DNA of 64,000 bases, taken from Synechococcus sp. KORDI-49 (GTDB lineage Bacteria > Cyanobacteriota > Cyanobacteriia > PCC-6307 > Cyanobiaceae). The stretch is taken from contig NZ_CP006270.1 of the NCBI RefSeq assembly GCF_000737575.1, positions 2,483,163 through 2,547,162 of the forward strand. The letters are read 5' to 3'. The translations under genes were made by a program, and so were the position numbers. Of this stretch, positions 54,190-62,324 are shown one piece after another. How positions within the stretch are numbered: position 1 is the first letter of the stretch; each line of letters starts with the position of its first letter. Below the pieces are notes generated by a model. It ran no database searches. It worked only from the letters and a program-made list of their open reading frames with translations, and was not told where the DNA came from.

Positions 54190-55374
54190 ATGTATGGTTC
54201 GCGGGCGTATCAATGGGTGTTTTTTGTGAAATTGCAGGGTGTTCGCCGATCTCTGTTCGCAACGCTTCCCTTTGCCGCAACCCTGGGTCTTTTGACCGCA
54301 ACCTTCGGATCACCATTCAATCCAGCGGCTGCAAAAACCCTCCCGCAGCCAGCTGGTCTCACTGAGTCCGGTCCCAAGGATTGTCCGTCTCCAGCTGTGG
54401 CTATGAACCACAACGAAGTAACTCCGGTCACCAAGGCCAACTATGCCGTGGCGGAAACGGAAGTGATCCTCGCGGACTATGTGCGCAAAATCGCCAAAGG
54501 CACCTGCGCGGATGGCATGGGTCTGTTCCTGCATCAGAAGGGTGCAATGGATCCGAAGGAACGCACTATTTTGCGACCGAATTTCGATACCCTCTATTCC
54601 TTTGCTGTTCTGGATCTCAATAGCCCCGCCACGGTCGTGCTCCCTGAGACCGACCGTTATCAGATCCTCGAAGTGGTGAACGAGGAACATTGGATTCCGC
54701 TGGAGACTGCGAATCCCGGTGGATATCAACTCACCAAAGAGTCGATGGGAAGTCGTTATGTGTTGGTCCTTGTGCGCACTCGGGTGAACATGCAGGATCC
54801 TGAAGATCTTAAAAAAGCTGGGATAGTCCAGGATCAGATTGGCTTGGAGCAAGCGGAGAAGGGCGAATTTGTTGCAAAAAACAAATACGACATGGATGAA
54901 ATTCTGGCGATGCGTGCTGATTACAACAAACGCTTGCAGCCTGAGGGTGTGACCTCCGAGATGGCCTTTGGTAAGAAGGGAGAGATCAGCGAGGAGATGC
55001 GTAATTTTGGTGTTGCTGTTGGTTGGGGTGGGCTCACCAAGCAGGGAGCGGTGTATCCCATTCCCAAAGTTGTGGATTCCACTGATCCTCAAACCCTTAC
55101 CTTGAAAGATGTTCCCAGCGACCCACGAGCTTTTTGGTCGGTCACTGTCTATGACAAGCAAGGGTTTTCAGTGGGTGAAAAGTACAATGTGAACAGCGCT
55201 TTCGCGAAGAAAAATGAAAAAGGTGAGTATGTAATTCATTTTGGAGGTGATAAGAGTAAGGACAACTATCTTGATATCTACCCTGGCTGGAATGTTGTGC
55301 TGCGAATTTACTCTCCAACCGAGGCTTATTTCAATGGCAGCTGGATCCCTCCGCAGTTTCAACCCGCGCAGTGA
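54190..55374 (+). CDS. DUF1254/DUF1214 exported protein, short form 1
   Basis: A 394-residue protein with a hydrophobic signal-like start (RRSLFATLPFAATLGLLTAT). DUF1254 part: ANYAVAETEVILADYVRKIA, then ILRPNFDTLYSFAVLDLNSP and SMGSRYVLVLVRTRVNMQD. DUF1214 part: AFWSVTVYDKQGFSVGEKYN and YLDIYPGWNVVLRIYSP. Cys65 and Cys106 are 41 residues apart, as in its neighbour, and may form a disulfide. This family is widespread but has no accepted function. GC is markedly low (55201-55260 is 33%). Start uncertain: ATG 54190 or GTG 54226. Two further pairs of related genes follow. Confidence 0.85.
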   Translation: MYGSRAYQWVFFVKLQGVRRSLFATLPFAATLGLLTATFGSPFNPAAAKTLPQPAGLTESGPKDCPSPAVAMNHNEVTPVTKANYAVAETEVILADYVRKIAKGTCADGMGLFLHQKGAMDPKERTILRPNFDTLYSFAVLDLNSPATVVLPETDRYQILEVVNEEHWIPLETANPGGYQLTKESMGSRYVLVLVRTRVNMQDPEDLKKAGIVQDQIGLEQAEKGEFVAKNKYDMDEILAMRADYNKRLQPEGVTSEMAFGKKGEISEEMRNFGVAVGWGGLTKQGAVYPIPKVVDSTDPQTLTLKDVPSDPRAFWSVTVYDKQGFSVGEKYNVNSAFAKKNEKGEYVIHFGGDKSKDNYLDIYPGWNVVLRIYSPTEAYFNGSWIPPQFQPAQ

Positions 55375-55441
55375 TTCCTTGATCAGGTCAGCCCAAGGTC
55401 GACCTTTTTGAATTGTTCGGCATCTTCATTCTCCTTCAAAC

Positions 55442-56548
55442 ATGAATCGTTTCTCTCCTCGTTTTGTTTCTCTGATGGCGGCGGGTTTTGGTCTGGCAGT
55501 CATGTCTGCCGCAGACCTCTCCCTGCCGTTCATGCCATCGGTTCGTGCCCAGCAATGTCCAAAGCCTGCTTTGGTGATGGCCAGTGACGCACCTGCTCCG
55601 GTGACGAAGCTGAATTTTGCAGATGCTGAAACGCAGACGGTGTTCACCAAATACCTCGCCAAAGTTGCTGCAGCGACTTGCAGCAGTGGGCTGGGCGTGA
55701 TCGCCCATGAAACCCAGCCTGCCGATCCAAAAGATCGTACGGTGATCCGAATCAACTTTGATACGCTCTATTCTTGGTTGATTCTCGATCTGACAAGTCC
55801 GGCAACATTCACTCTGCCGGAGACGGGGGGTCGTTACCAGAGCGCCATGGTTGTGAATGCACAGGGTTACACCTATGTGAACAAAAATCCTGGTGCCTAC
55901 ACCCTCACGCAGGACGATGTGGGCAGTCGCTACGCCACGGTGGCTTTTCGCACGGGCGTGAATATTCAGGATCCTGCTGATGTGGCCAAGGCGCAGGCCC
56001 TGCAGGCGAAGTTATCGGTGCAGCAGGCGGATTCTGGTGAAATGGCCTTCCCTCACCCATGGAACCAGGAGCAGATGCTTGCCCTGCGAGCGGACTACAA
56101 CAACGAACGTAATGAGAAAGGTGTGAAGTCGGAAGACCTGTTCGGCCGTAAGGGAGAAATCACCCCGGAGCAGAACAACATGGGTGTAGCTGTGGGGATC
56201 GGCGGATTGCCAAAGGAAGGGGCTGTTTATCTGTTCTACACACCATCATCATCTGAACCTCAATCGTTGACACTCAAAGATGTTCCGAATGGCGACAATG
56301 CTTTTTGGTCGCTCACGGTGTACGACAAAGATGGATTCCCGGTTGGAGAGAATTTCAATGTGAACAGTGCATTTGCCAAGGCCAACGCCCAGGGTGAAGT
56401 GACGCTTAATTTTGGTGGTGATAAGACGCAACCCAACTATTTGGAGATTTACCCGGGCTGGAATGCAACCTTCAGGATTTACAACCCGAAGCCTGCCTAT
56501 TTTGATGGCAGCTGGGTGCGCCCCGAGTTGCAACCTGCGAAGGATTGA
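55442..56548 (+). CDS. DUF1254/DUF1214 exported protein, short form 2
   Basis: A 368-residue protein with a signal peptide (MNRFSPRFVSLMAAGFGLAV, cleaved near VRAQ). It is clearly a paralogue of the gene before it: KDRTVIRINFDTLYSWLILD, DVGSRYATVAFRTGVNIQD, AFWSLTVYDKDGFPVGENFN and YLEIYPGWNATFRIYNP. Cys39 and Cys80 are also 41 residues apart. A tandem duplication is the simple explanation. Spacing to the previous stop is 67 bases, so they may share an mRNA. Function unknown; periplasmic. Confidence 0.87.
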   Translation: MNRFSPRFVSLMAAGFGLAVMSAADLSLPFMPSVRAQQCPKPALVMASDAPAPVTKLNFADAETQTVFTKYLAKVAAATCSSGLGVIAHETQPADPKDRTVIRINFDTLYSWLILDLTSPATFTLPETGGRYQSAMVVNAQGYTYVNKNPGAYTLTQDDVGSRYATVAFRTGVNIQDPADVAKAQALQAKLSVQQADSGEMAFPHPWNQEQMLALRADYNNERNEKGVKSEDLFGRKGEITPEQNNMGVAVGIGGLPKEGAVYLFYTPSSSEPQSLTLKDVPNGDNAFWSLTVYDKDGFPVGENFNVNSAFAKANAQGEVTLNFGGDKTQPNYLEIYPGWNATFRIYNPKPAYFDGSWVRPELQPAKD

Positions 56549-56559
56549 ATCATCTCTGA

Positions 56560-56606
56560 TGTGCTGGGAGCACTTTGAACGCACATAGGCCTCTGCGCCC
56601 AGCACA
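56560..56606. terminator. Perfect 9-bp hairpin after short DUF1254 pair
   Basis: TGTGCTGGG, 29 bases, CCCAGCACA. It starts 12 bases after the stop of the short form 2 gene and separates the short pair from the long pair. An AT-rich stretch with T runs follows at 56624-56640. A terminator or processing structure is inferred. Confidence 0.5.
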
Positions 56607-56730
56607 ACGCAGATCAACGGATTGTTTTAATTTTTTGAAATGCGTACAAATTGGACCATCCGCGTTGCCTTCTTGACTGTCAGCTCGCGGCCGTATCTCT
56701 AATTTGCAATGGAATGAATCCTTTCTTCGG

Positions 56731-58320
56731 ATGACCAAGACGCGTCGGTTCGGTCCGGTCTTCAAAGGACTCTCCACTGTCACGCTTGCAGCGATGCTTG
56801 CCGTTGGCTGTTCGAGCAAGCCTGATGCCGGAACGCAGGCCATGAACAAGGGCAGTGGTGATGTGCCTGAGGGGTACACCACGGCCATTCCGGACGAGCT
56901 GATGACGCCGGATTCGGTGGAGACCAGTGCCGGCACGTTCAACTTCTTTGACGGCATGCCCGATGCGGCCACCGCCGAGGCCAGTTTTGACAACCTCAAG
57001 TTCATCCGGGCTTATGAGACGTTCCTCACGATGATGCCTGCGGCCAGCATCGAGATGTTGCGGGCTGGACATGCCTCTCAGGGAGTGACGGATCACACCA
57101 AGGTCATGTTGATGGCCCCGCTGAATTCCAACCCCCTCTTTCTCACGGGGAACACCGATACGGTGTACGGCTCCACCTTCTTCAATCTGGAAGAGACCGG
57201 ACCGATGGTGATCGAGATTCCGGCAGGTCTTGGCCCTGGCACCATCAATGATGCATTTTTCCGCTTTGTGGCCGATACCGGAGCTCCCGGGCCGGACAAG
57301 GGCAAAGGTGGCAAGTATCTGATCCTCGGTCCTGATGATAAGGAGCCTGAGAACACCGATGGCTATTTCGTTTTCCGCTCTCCCAGTTACTCCAACTGGT
57401 TGATTTTAAGAGCCTTCCTCGATGATGAGGGTAAGCCGGATCAGGCTGTTGCGAACTATAAGAAAGGCCTCAGGCTCTACCCACTTTCCATGAAAGACAA
57501 CCCTCCTGAAATGACTTTTATTCAGGGAGGTGAGGGTGTATTTAACACGGTTCATGCGAATAATTTCCACTTCTTTGAAGAGCTGGATACGGTTATTCAG
57601 CGGGAGCCGATCAATCTGCTTGATCCTGAATTAAGAGGTCTGGCATCATCGATTGGTCTGGCAAAAGGCAAGCCTTTTGCACCCAGCCCGCAGGAAAAAG
57701 AACTCCTGGAGGAGGCGGTGCAGGTGGGTGTGGCTTATGTGCGTGCTGATATGGGCAAACCTCGCAACCCCGACGTTTATTTCTACGAAGGTAAGCAATG
57801 GTTTACACCGTTTGGTGGTGGAAGCCACGAATGGCTGATTGATGGTGGTAAAGGAGGTCGGAATCTCGATGCTCGCAATAACTTCTTCTGGGGTTACACC
57901 GTCAATACGCCGGCGATGGTGCTGAAGATGGTGGGCGTTGGCTCCCAGTACGGGGTGGTGGCTACAGATTCCACTGGCGCCTATCTCGATGGCAGCAAGA
58001 CCTACAAATTCACGGTTGAGGCCGATGTTCCGGCGAAGGATTTCTGGTCGATGGTTGCTTATGACCCTCAGACCCGTTCTGAGCTGCAGACCGATCAGCT
58101 TCTTCCCAGCAAGAACAGCAAGCGCAATCAAGACATGGTTGTGAATGCTGACGGAACCACTGATCTCTATTTCGGCCCCACAGCACCGAAAGGCATGGAA
58201 GCGAATTGGATTCAAACGGTTCCTGGAAAGGGCTGGTTCGCTGTCTTCCGTCTCTATGGCCCGCTTCAACCCTGGTTCGACAAAACCTGGCAGCTCAACG
58301 ACATCGAGCAGGTCAAGTGA
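56731..58320 (+). CDS. DUF1254/DUF1214 lipoprotein, long form 1
   Basis: A 529-residue protein. Signal peptide with lipobox LAVGC (Cys27). The family opening is YTTAIPDELMTPDSVETSAG, followed by FNFFDGMPDAATAE. LTGNTDTVYGSTFFNLEETG and GPDKGKGGKYLILGPDDKEP, then later FTVEADVPAKDFWSMVAYDP and GWFAVFRLYGPLQPWFDKTW, are the DUF1254 and DUF1214 hallmarks. It is larger than the short forms and shares its special segments with the gene after it. Likely tethered to a membrane and facing the periplasm. No activity is known. A TTG at 56704 is an unlikely alternative start. Confidence 0.87.
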   Translation: MTKTRRFGPVFKGLSTVTLAAMLAVGCSSKPDAGTQAMNKGSGDVPEGYTTAIPDELMTPDSVETSAGTFNFFDGMPDAATAEASFDNLKFIRAYETFLTMMPAASIEMLRAGHASQGVTDHTKVMLMAPLNSNPLFLTGNTDTVYGSTFFNLEETGPMVIEIPAGLGPGTINDAFFRFVADTGAPGPDKGKGGKYLILGPDDKEPENTDGYFVFRSPSYSNWLILRAFLDDEGKPDQAVANYKKGLRLYPLSMKDNPPEMTFIQGGEGVFNTVHANNFHFFEELDTVIQREPINLLDPELRGLASSIGLAKGKPFAPSPQEKELLEEAVQVGVAYVRADMGKPRNPDVYFYEGKQWFTPFGGGSHEWLIDGGKGGRNLDARNNFFWGYTVNTPAMVLKMVGVGSQYGVVATDSTGAYLDGSKTYKFTVEADVPAKDFWSMVAYDPQTRSELQTDQLLPSKNSKRNQDMVVNADGTTDLYFGPTAPKGMEANWIQTVPGKGWFAVFRLYGPLQPWFDKTWQLNDIEQVK

Positions 58321-58361
58321 GCCCTGTCATGCCTGAAACCTCTCCCACCTTTCGCTCTCCC

Positions 58362-59915
58362 ATGAAACGCTTCACCCGCCTTCAGCTTGTTCTCGCTTCC
58401 GCTCTGCTCGTAGTCGGAAGTGGAGTTGTTCTCAAAGCCGACAACCACATCCCCAAGGGGTACAACACGCCAATCCCTGTTGATGTGTTGACGCCCGATT
58501 CGGTTCAAACCCGAATCGGCACGTTCAATTATTTCGATGGTTTCCCCGATGACGAAACCATGCTCAAGGCCCGCCGTCAGGTGGATCTCGGCCGTGGCGT
58601 TCAGACATTCCTGAACTTCATGCCGGCTGCCTCGCTGGAGATGCTGTACGTGGGCCATCGCGATGGTTACGGCATGAAGCCGAACCAGGACATCGGCATC
58701 TTTGACGATCTGATGAGCTCCAAGTCGCTCTGGCTTACCGGCAACACGGACACCGTGTATGCCTCGGCATTCATGGATCTCAGCGATGGGCCCATGGTGG
58801 TGGAAGTTCCTGCCGGTACAGGGCCTGGAACAGTGAATGATGCCTTCTTCCGCTTTGTGGTGGACATGGGTGGTCCTGGACCGGACAAAGGCAAAGGTGG
58901 CAAATATCTGATTCTTGGCCCCGGTCAGGAGGCTCCTGCGAGCACGGAAGGCTATTTCGTGGCCAAGACCCCGAGCAAGATCAACTGGCTGATCCTTCGC
59001 GGTTTCCTGGATCAGGAAGGCAAAACAGATACGGCCAAGAACGCGTTCAAAAACAGCCTCAAGGTTTATCCCTACGCCAAGAAGGACAACCCTCCGGCCA
59101 ATACCTTCAAAAACCTCACTGACTGGTCGGTGAACACGATTCACGCCAACAACTTCAAGTTCTATGAGGAACTGGATGAAGTGATTCAACGGGAGCCCAC
59201 TGAGATGTTCTCCCCGGAATTGCTCGGCATGGCATCCGCGATTGGGATTCAAAAGGGCAAGCCTTTCCAACCCTCTGAGGAGCAGAAGAAACTTCTCACC
59301 GAAGCGGTGCAGATCGGCAATGCTGCTGCCCGATCGATTCTGTTTGCACCAGTGGATCCCCGTTACTACCTCTATCCCGAAAAAGCGGGTTATTGGCAAA
59401 CCGGATTCCCTGGCGGTAGCCACGAATGGCTCGTGAATGGTGGCAATGGTGGCCGTGACATGGACGGCCGCACCCTGTTCTTCTATCTGGCCACGGTGAA
59501 CACGCCGGCGATGGCTTTGGAGCTCCCTGGAGTGGGCTCCCAGTACGCCTTCTCCTCCCGGGATGGCGACGGTGAGTATCTGGATGGCTCCAAAACCTAC
59601 AAACTCACCATTCCTGCCAATGCACCAGCGAAGGATTTCTTCTCCTTTGTTGTGTACGACCCACAGACGCGTTCCATGCTTCAGAGCGAGGAGATGCCTT
59701 ACCCGAGCAAGAACAACAAGCGCAACAAGGACATGGTGAAGAATGCTGATGGCAGCATTGATCTTTACTTTGGCCCCGAAGCACCAGCTGGTCAGGAGCA
59801 GAACTGGATCAAGACCGTGTCCGGCAAAGGCTGGTTCGGCATCTTCCGCCTGTATGGGCCTTTGGATCCCTGGTTCAAGCGCACCTGGAAGCTCGGATCG
59901 ATCGAAAAGGTCTGA
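58362..59915 (+). CDS. DUF1254/DUF1214 exported protein, long form 2
   Basis: A 517-residue paralogue of the gene 41 bases before it. It starts with a signal peptide (MKRFTRLQLVLASALLVVGS), not a lipobox. Then come YNTPIPVDVLTPDSVQTRIG, LTGNTDTVYASAFMDLSDGP, GPDKGKGGKYLILGPGQEAP, LTIPANAPAKDFFSFVVYDP and GWFGIFRLYGPLDPWFKRTW. Conserved segments track long form 1 along the whole length, so a tandem duplication is evident. The ATG at 58329 gives 11 extra residues. The second copy is more GC-rich than the first, which suggests a different age or selection. Confidence 0.87.
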   Translation: MKRFTRLQLVLASALLVVGSGVVLKADNHIPKGYNTPIPVDVLTPDSVQTRIGTFNYFDGFPDDETMLKARRQVDLGRGVQTFLNFMPAASLEMLYVGHRDGYGMKPNQDIGIFDDLMSSKSLWLTGNTDTVYASAFMDLSDGPMVVEVPAGTGPGTVNDAFFRFVVDMGGPGPDKGKGGKYLILGPGQEAPASTEGYFVAKTPSKINWLILRGFLDQEGKTDTAKNAFKNSLKVYPYAKKDNPPANTFKNLTDWSVNTIHANNFKFYEELDEVIQREPTEMFSPELLGMASAIGIQKGKPFQPSEEQKKLLTEAVQIGNAAARSILFAPVDPRYYLYPEKAGYWQTGFPGGSHEWLVNGGNGGRDMDGRTLFFYLATVNTPAMALELPGVGSQYAFSSRDGDGEYLDGSKTYKLTIPANAPAKDFFSFVVYDPQTRSMLQSEEMPYPSKNNKRNKDMVKNADGSIDLYFGPEAPAGQEQNWIKTVSGKGWFGIFRLYGPLDPWFKRTWKLGSIEKV

Positions 59916-59930
59916 TCAATCCGTGTAACC

Positions 59931-59958
59931 CATCCGGGTGGCTGATGTTGCCCGGATG
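59931..59958. terminator. Perfect 8-bp hairpin after the long DUF1254 pair
   Basis: CATCCGGG, 12 bases, CCCGGATG, 16 bases after the stop of long form 2. No T run follows closely. It may end or protect the transcript before the amine oxidase gene. Confidence 0.5.
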
Positions 59959-60001
59959 ACGTCTTCTGTTCACTCCAGACGTACCATTTTTCTCTCTAAT
60001 C

Positions 60002-61309
60002 GTGGCATTCAATCGCTCTGTTGATGTTGTTGTGATCGGCGGTGGTTTCGCCGGGATCACGGCTGCTCGGGATCTTCAAAAGCGCGGACTCACCACCCTT
60101 GTTCTGGAAGCTCGCGATCGCCTCGGCGGTCGGACCTGGCACAAGGAGGTGAATGGTTTTGCGGTGGAACTCGGTGGAACCTGGATTCATTGGACCCAGC
60201 CATTCGTCTGGGCGGAAAAAGAACGCTATGGCCTTGAAATTCAGGAAACCCCCGGCTGTGCTGCAGAGCGGATTGCGATCAAGACCGGCGATCAGGTGCA
60301 TGACCTGCGTGAAGACCAGCTGGCTGAATTTGTTGATGGATTTCATCAGTTTTTTGCAGCATCCAAGGCGGTGTGGGAGCTCCCTTACGACTCCCGTCAC
60401 ACGCGTGAGGCGATTGTCGAATGTGATGCTCAGACGGTGGCTGATCGGATGAATGCTCTGGAGCTCACTCCCCTGCAGCGGACTGCTGTCGGGGGCATGC
60501 TCGAGATTCTTTCGATGAATCAACCTGAGAATGCTTCCTATGTGGAGATGATGCGTTGCTGGTCGCTGACTGGCTGGAATTACGAACTGTTCAACGACAC
60601 TGCTGCCCGTTACAAGTTCACGAACGGGACTGGCGCTCTCGTTTCTGCGATTGCAGAAGATGGTGCTTTTGAAGTGGCGCTGAACACGTCTGTGTCCTCT
60701 GTTCAGCACTCAGCGACCGGTGTGTCCGTGACAACCGTGAACGGTGAGGTTGTGACTGCCAAGCGTGCTGTCGTGACTGTGCCGCTCAATGTGTTGAACA
60801 GTGTTTCGTTTGATCCGCCGCTCTCGACGGTGAAGCAAGAGGCTTCGCAGCTGAAGCATGTCGGGGGCGGATACAAGGTGTTTTTCGAGGTGGAGGGTGA
60901 CCCCGGAGCGGTGATGACCCTGTCCCGATCCACCGATTCACCCCTGATCGGCAGCTTCACCTACAAGCGCGGCGAGCAGCATTCGGTGTTGGCCGGATTC
61001 AGTCTCGAGCCCGGTGCCCTGGAGAAGCCGCTCTCTGAGTGGCAGACCGTTCTCGAGGAATTCATGCCTGGGGTCCGTCTGTTGTCCACGTTTGGTCACG
61101 ACTGGGGTGATGACGCCCTTTCCAATGGCAGCTGGTGCACCTACCGACCCGGTTGCTTCGGACGCTTCGCCGATGAGCTTCCGCGTCACGAAGGTCATCT
61201 GTACTTCGCCTCCGGTGACACCACCGAGGGGTGGCGGGGCTTCATTGAAGGTGCGATCAGCAGTGGATCGAAGGCCGCTGTGGCTGTTGCTCACAGTTTG
61301 GCCTCCTGA
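60002..61309 (+). CDS. Flavin-containing amine oxidase family protein
   Basis: A 435-residue flavoprotein from GTG 60002. The dinucleotide fold is VDVVVIGGGFAGITAARDLQ, followed by ARDRLGGRTWHKEVNG and ELGGTWIHWTQPF. The C-terminal FAD segment is HLYFASGDTTEGWRGFIEGA. These mark the monoamine oxidase/polyamine oxidase family. It has no signal peptide, so it should act in the cytosol, unlike most products of this block. The amine substrate is not known. It ends 5 bases from the convergent barrel gene. Confidence 0.9.
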   Translation: MAFNRSVDVVVIGGGFAGITAARDLQKRGLTTLVLEARDRLGGRTWHKEVNGFAVELGGTWIHWTQPFVWAEKERYGLEIQETPGCAAERIAIKTGDQVHDLREDQLAEFVDGFHQFFAASKAVWELPYDSRHTREAIVECDAQTVADRMNALELTPLQRTAVGGMLEILSMNQPENASYVEMMRCWSLTGWNYELFNDTAARYKFTNGTGALVSAIAEDGAFEVALNTSVSSVQHSATGVSVTTVNGEVVTAKRAVVTVPLNVLNSVSFDPPLSTVKQEASQLKHVGGGYKVFFEVEGDPGAVMTLSRSTDSPLIGSFTYKRGEQHSVLAGFSLEPGALEKPLSEWQTVLEEFMPGVRLLSTFGHDWGDDALSNGSWCTYRPGCFGRFADELPRHEGHLYFASGDTTEGWRGFIEGAISSGSKAAVAVAHSLAS

Positions 61310-61314
61310 TCGGA

Positions 61315-62283
61315 TCACTCGAACAGGATGCGAAGTCCGACGTTCAGGCCGTGCTGTTTGGCGTCGTATCCGTTGTCGCTGCCATCAGCGAGGTAATTGA
61401 GCCCGAAATATTTGTAGGAGAGAGATAACTGAGTTGAATTCCCGATTGTGTAGGCGATACCGGCCTGGGCGATTCCGCTGAGGTCCTCTCGTCCGGAGAG
61501 ACCGAATCCAGCCGCGTCCAGGTAGAGGAAGGCCTGCCAGTCGTCACTCAACGTGTAGTTGGCATGCATGCCGATCAACGGCTGCACCCAGGTGTGCGAC
61601 CAGGCTGAATCGAAGCTCTGCGTCTTGGACCGCTCGGACTCCAGAATCGGCCCCTCATAGCTGGATGCGAGTTTCACATCCACATCACCACTGATGGTGC
61701 CTCCCACAATCCGCGCACCGGCGAAACCGACAAATGTCGCCTCACCAGGTTCCATGCGGGGCCGTTGCACAGCTCCGGCTCTGTAGCGGAGAGCCACGTC
61801 GACCATCGCCTGCTCCAGTTGAAAGTCGCCATCGAGATCCCCGCGAAGGGTGAGCCGTCGGTTCACCTCATCTCCGGTGAGACGACGGTTGCGGGAGCGA
61901 TCCAGGGACGTCCACGATGAGCCACCGAAATCACCCGCAAACCGGCTGTAATTCAGAGCCGTCTGCAGTCCCCAGCGTCCTTTCTCGAGTCCCGCTCGAA
62001 CGGTCATCAGGCCCGTCAGATGATCGAGAACATCGCGAAGGTCCCAGGAGAGGGTGTCGCTGTTTCCATTCAGGGTCACATCGGTGTCTGCCGACAGCGG
62101 TGCGAAGCCGTAAAGATCCAGGTTGAGTCGCCAATTGTTGTCTTCTTCCGCATCCGTCGTGTCTGTCGGAACTGCATCTTGCTGAGCAACACGCAGAGGT
62201 GGAGCAGGGGCTGCGAAACTTGCCGGACTGGCAAAACTCGCCAGTCCGATGATGATTGGAGCGATGAAATGATGTCGAATCAT
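61315..62283 (-). CDS. Outer-membrane beta-barrel protein, copy 2
   Basis: A 322-residue exported protein, from ATG 62283 (MIRHHFIAPIIIGLASFASP). It parallels copy 1 at 51757-52782: WRLNLDLYGFAPLSADTDV, YRAGAVQRPRMEPGEATFVG, DDWQAFLYLDAAGFGLSG, GNSTQLSLSYKYFGLNY, and the ending LNVGLRILFE. The paralogues sit on the same strand about 9 kb apart and flank the DUF1254 genes. Upstream of it on the minus strand is the propeller gene, 41 bases away, so these two may be one unit. Confidence 0.82.
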   Translation of the reverse strand: MIRHHFIAPIIIGLASFASPASFAAPAPPLRVAQQDAVPTDTTDAEEDNNWRLNLDLYGFAPLSADTDVTLNGNSDTLSWDLRDVLDHLTGLMTVRAGLEKGRWGLQTALNYSRFAGDFGGSSWTSLDRSRNRRLTGDEVNRRLTLRGDLDGDFQLEQAMVDVALRYRAGAVQRPRMEPGEATFVGFAGARIVGGTISGDVDVKLASSYEGPILESERSKTQSFDSAWSHTWVQPLIGMHANYTLSDDWQAFLYLDAAGFGLSGREDLSGIAQAGIAYTIGNSTQLSLSYKYFGLNYLADGSDNGYDAKQHGLNVGLRILFE

Positions 62284-62324
62284 TTGATCAACAGCGGTGG
62301 CTTCTGGTTGATGTTGAGACAGCC

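Noticed and set aside
58266-59423. 385-codon minus-strand frame opposite long form 2
   Set aside because: The plus strand encodes a clear DUF1254/1214 protein; the antisense product has no recognisable feature.
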